Position numbers and translations under genes: made by a program | The notes under the pieces: generated by a model | Seen by the model: only the letters and a program-made list of their open reading frames with translations | What the model was told of the DNA's origin: nothing | The model's database searches: none | Assembly (NCBI GenBank): GCA_910589665.1 | Contig: CAJUTR010000022.1 | Span: 1-47,883, forward strand | Direction of reading: 5' to 3' | DNA: 47,883 bases | Source: an uncultured Eubacterium sp. | Lineage (GTDB): Bacteria; Bacillota; Clostridia; Lachnospirales; Lachnospiraceae | Shown: positions 47,541 to 47,883 of the stretch, piece after piece | Numbering within the stretch: position 1 is the stretch's first letter | Layout: each line of letters starts with the position of its first letter

Positions 47541-47750
47541 TTATTGTCGGACAAACCTGTATTTTCCCTTACCCTGTCCGGCGACTGGCTCGATCAGGCC
47601 TGCTTTTTTCAGTTTATTTATCAGTTTTCCGGCCGAGGAAGGCGCTATATGAAACATTTGTATTATGTCCGTACGGCTGAAAGTGTTCTCATATTTAAAA
47701 GATTTGTAAAGGGCAAGTGCTTTTTTTTGGTAGGGGTGGTTGCTTGTATT
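47541..47750 (-). pseudogene. Remnant of a winged-helix protein gene (C-terminal end)
   Basis: The minus-strand frame reads about 69 codons: YQKKALALYKSFKYENTF, SRTDIIQMFHIAPSSAGKLI, NKLKKAGLIEPVAGQGKGKY and RFVRQ, then stop. This is a winged helix-turn-helix like those at the C-termini of Fic/AlbA_2-type (Schlafen-like ATP-binding) proteins. An in-frame stop (47753-47751) precedes it, and the only ATG is inside the recognition helix, so it looks like a truncated leftover. The following 133 bp to the window edge (47751-47883) show no gene; the sequence is A/T-rich. Confidence 0.55.
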
Positions 47751-47883
47751 TTACTAAGATGACTTTCAAACGTTACTTTTTGCTGATCAAACATTATCGT
47801 TTCCGTAGTATTATAATTTAAATTAAATTATCATTCCCTACCAAAATCCCCATTTTACGCAATCTATCAAACCCATTACATCA

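Noticed and set aside
47544..47762. Plus-strand frame of 72 codons at the right edge
   Set aside because: The opposite strand gives a convincing winged-helix sequence; the plus frame is its shadow.

Overview
The window is the dnaA neighbourhood of a low-GC, spore-former-type anaerobic Firmicute, almost certainly a member of the Lachnospiraceae (Clostridia). The evidence is the conserved block gyrA-gyrB-recF-S4-dnaN-dnaA / rpmH-rnpA-yidD-yidC-jag-mnmE-mnmG-rsmG-parA-parB-DUF4446, with two perfect parS sites, plus clade-typical genes: a two-subunit Fe-S fumarase, DUF6472, AICAR transformylase separated from a PurO-type IMP cyclohydrolase, the glgC-glgD pair and spoVG. The genus cannot be fixed from the sequence alone.

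Layout. At 1-46 a strong promoter fires leftwards out of the window. A tRNA-Ser(GCT) follows. From 0.6 to 12.7 kb everything except a two-gene membrane-protein island (2.66-3.35 kb) is on the minus strand: fumarase beta, a dihydrouridine synthase, DUF6472, fumarase alpha (overlapping the end of gyrA), gyrA, gyrB, recF, an S4 protein, dnaN and dnaA. At 12.7-12.85 kb divergent dnaA and rpmH promoters separate this arm from the plus-strand arm (12.9-21.9 kb), which carries ribosome/RNase P, membrane insertion, tRNA modification and chromosome segregation genes. A tRNA-Lys(CTT) and an AI-2E-family transporter follow. At 23.5-25.6 kb there is a scar: the 3' parts of a DUF6273 protein gene and of a GH98 glycosidase gene meet head to head, and both lack their 5' ends. 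After that come trmB, a D,D-carboxypeptidase, the last two purine steps (28.5-30.4 kb), a large secreted GH43 enzyme, a response-regulator/alarmone-synthetase fusion, a protein of unknown function behind a sigma-D-like promoter, a CgeB-like glycosyltransferase and a class A PBP. From 39.4 to 44.5 kb a minus-strand block carries a divergent PRPP synthetase, the dnaD-dnaC helicase-loading pair and murC. The window closes with glgC-glgD, spoVG and a winged-helix gene remnant.

Most notable points. (1) A receiver domain joined by a coiled coil to an apparently intact RelQ-like (p)ppGpp synthetase domain (33.7-34.8 kb). (2) A dense array of DnaA-box 9-mers, some in back-to-back tandem, in the 310-bp gap upstream of dnaD-dnaC (42.8-43.1 kb), while the spacers flanking dnaA hold almost none. 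(3) The GH98/DUF6273 breakpoint. (4) Fumarase alpha and beta separated by four genes, two of them antiparallel. (5) A parS site built into the last codons and stop of mnmG.

All functions are assigned by recognising motifs and family architecture by eye. No database search, folding or alignment was run, and promoter and terminator calls rest on consensus matching and stem counting.
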